Of a stretch of DNA of 64,000 bases, positions 62,707 through 64,000 are shown one piece after another (position 1 is the stretch's first letter; the number at the start of each line of letters is the position of its first letter). The DNA is from Bacteroidota bacterium (GTDB lineage: Bacteria; Bacteroidota; Ignavibacteria; Kryptoniales; JAKASW01). Both the position numbers and the translations under genes were made by a program. Below the pieces are notes generated by a model. The model saw only the letters and a program-made list of their open reading frames with translations. It was not told the DNA's origin and ran no database searches. The stretch is taken from the NCBI GenBank assembly GCA_021811615.1, contig JAJZNW010000055.1:62001-126000 (forward strand), given 5' to 3'.

Positions 62707-64000
62707 CTACTTCTTCACTTTCTTAGGTGGAATGTAAGGCAGAGCCTGCGATCCTCTCGGTCCGAGTGGTTCCTCGTGAGGAAGCGTCACGGTTGGCGGG
62801 TAGGTGTAGTGTACAGGATCGAGTTTCGATTTAAGCCCTGGCGGCACCTGTATGACGAGAGGAGCTGCCTGCGGCGCCTCGAAATCGAAGCAATCCTCCA
62901 TACCGTTTGCACGTCCGTCGCGAGTCGTGAGGTTTTTGAGATGCCATCTGTCTTCTATGAACTTCAGGACTGAAGTGAGATCGTAGGTATAGTGCGAGAT
63001 ATAGTGCTGTTTGGCATACGGCGAAATCACTATCATAGGAACGCGCGGCCCGTATCCATACGCATCAACTTCCGGAGGGACCACATGATCGTAAAATCCG
63101 CCGTAATCATCCCAGCAGAGAAATATCGCCGTGTTCTTCCAATACGGGCTTTGCATAACGGCGTTAATAAGCCGCGTGACGTACCACATTCCCTGTTGAA
63201 TCGGCTCAGGCGGATGCTCGCTATCCTGAAAATCGGGGATGAGCCATGAGACCTGTGGAAGCTTGCCGTCTTTCAAATCATTGTAGAACTGCGTCTCGGC
63301 AACGAGGTGATCCATCAGCTTCGGATTGTCGCGAATATATTTGAAGCCCGGCATCGGATTCCACAGCGTGAAATTTTTTGGATTCGGATATGCCAGATCG
63401 GAAAGATGCGCGTTTATTATCGCGGCATCCGGCGGGAGCGGTCGGGTCTCGACATAGTACTTCCAGGTAATCCCCTTCCCTGTAAACCTGTTTACGATAG
63501 ACGCGAAGTTGAACCCGTCGTCGTCGTCCATCACTTTTTCAAGATATTTCAAAGATCCGATATTGTTGAGCTCCTTAGATTGAGCGGCAACAGTATACAC
63601 ATGATTCGGCGAACTGCCGCTCATCTCGGATGAAAAGTAGCGGTCGCACAGAGTATAAGCGTGCGCGTACTCCCAGTAGTTAGGTATATCTGTCGAGTCA
63701 TAATAGCCCATAGTATAGGGAGTACCTTCTGCCCAGACAAAGCCGTCCATCCTTCCGTTGTCGTAGCACGCGTGGGCGGATTCCCAGCTATGTTCGAGAT
63801 CGACGAGAGGCTCGCCCGCCGGCATGTGAAACGGCTTCACTGTCTGTTTCCCGCCCGGCCTTTTGGGGAGAGCCGTCCCAGGCGGTATCCCATTCGCTCC
63901 AGGAAACGTGCCGAAGTAATTGTCGAACGAATGATTCTCCTGAATTATCCAGACGATATGCTTGATCTTATCGATACCCGGGACTTGCTCCTGTTCAGAC
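62707..64000 (-). CDS. phosphoesterase / phospholipase C family protein (PF04185), 5' end outside window
   Basis: The frame is open to the window edge. It begins within the signature [20 protein letters not shown] (near 63895-63960), which carries the metal and nucleophile region of the bacterial phospholipase C / acid phosphatase AcpA family. Further landmarks are [52 protein letters not shown] and [19 protein letters not shown], all as in the family. The tail is Pro-rich and ends [11 protein letters not shown]. Likely exported, hydrolysing phospholipid or another phosphate ester; the substrate is unknown. The apparent GTG start at 63840 is internal. It is first of the four visible genes of the minus-strand operon. 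Confidence 0.9.
   Translation of the reverse strand, partial: SEQEQVPGIDKIKHIVWIIQENHSFDNYFGTFPGANGIPPGTALPKRPGGKQTVKPFHMPAGEPLVDLEHSWESAHACYDNGRMDGFVWAEGTPYTMGYYDSTDIPNYWEYAHAYTLCDRYFSSEMSGSSPNHVYTVAAQSKELNNIGSLKYLEKVMDDDDGFNFASIVNRFTGKGITWKYYVETRPLPPDAAIINAHLSDLAYPNPKNFTLWNPMPGFKYIRDNPKLMDHLVAETQFYNDLKDGKLPQVSWLIPDFQDSEHPPEPIQQGMWYVTRLINAVMQSPYWKNTAIFLCWDDYGGFYDHVVPPEVDAYGYGPRVPMIVISPYAKQHYISHYTYDLTSVLKFIEDRWHLKNLTTRDGRANGMEDCFDFEAPQAAPLVIQVPPGLKSKLDPVHYTYPPTVTLPHEEPLGPRGSQALPYIPPKKVKK

Overview
The window looks like part of a chromosome from a free-living, polysaccharide-degrading member of the Bacteroidota/Ignavibacteria branch of the FCB group. Three large secreted enzymes or surface proteins end in a type IX secretion C-terminal sorting domain (NPFNP start, YNVLGQ-type core, SGVYF near the end). 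There are also a carboxypeptidase-regulatory/plug/barrel TonB-dependent receptor and large PAS-rich two-component proteins. GC content is near 50 percent, and the promoters I can see are sigma70-like (TTGACA), not the usual Bacteroidetes TTTG type. The exact taxon cannot be fixed from sequence alone. No rRNA, tRNA, CRISPR array, insertion sequence or phage gene was recognised.

Layout. 0-12 kb holds unrelated metabolic genes: a truncated GH89 alpha-N-acetylglucosaminidase, an OmpH/Skp-like protein, a remnant of an outer-membrane barrel, a ferric-reductase-like flavocytochrome, an ABC-2 exporter pair, an aldo/keto reductase with a quinone oxidoreductase, and a GH2 lipoprotein on the plus strand. 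12-28 kb is a dense minus-strand two-component cluster. It contains two copies of a histidine kinase / single-domain receiver / hybrid kinase trio, a NarX/NarL-like pair, an extra receiver and a degenerate HD-GYP regulator. 28-31 kb has two tandem radical SAM proteins that overlap by four bases, plus an exported protein.

31.8-52.4 kb is a galactan/galactose utilisation locus, all on the minus strand. In transcription order it has GH35 beta-galactosidase, GH53 galactanase, a gene-poor 1.3-kb stretch, a TonB-dependent receptor, a type-IX-tagged beta-helix protein, GH2 beta-galactosidase, type-IX-tagged GH53 endo-galactanase, a second GH2 beta-galactosidase, galK, galT and galM. The inferred flow is: surface galactanase cuts beta-1,4-galactan, the receptor imports oligomers, GH35/GH2 enzymes release galactose, and GalM-GalK-GalT feed the Leloir pathway. 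galE, a SusD protein and the regulator are not in the window. Three copies of a LacI-family-like palindrome (TGTTAGCGCTAACA, one with a mismatch) lie in the intergenic regions of this locus. Two of them sit at the same distance from a TTGACA-16-TTATNT promoter.

52.7-56.8 kb (plus strand) carries a small exported protein, three divergent pseudopilin-like proteins and an unknown membrane protein. 57-64 kb (minus strand) is a second carbohydrate operon: a phosphoesterase/phospholipase C (5' end outside the window), two PslG/GH39-like glycosidases (one with FnIII and type IX sorting domains), and a GH27 alpha-galactosidase that ends at a clear intrinsic terminator.
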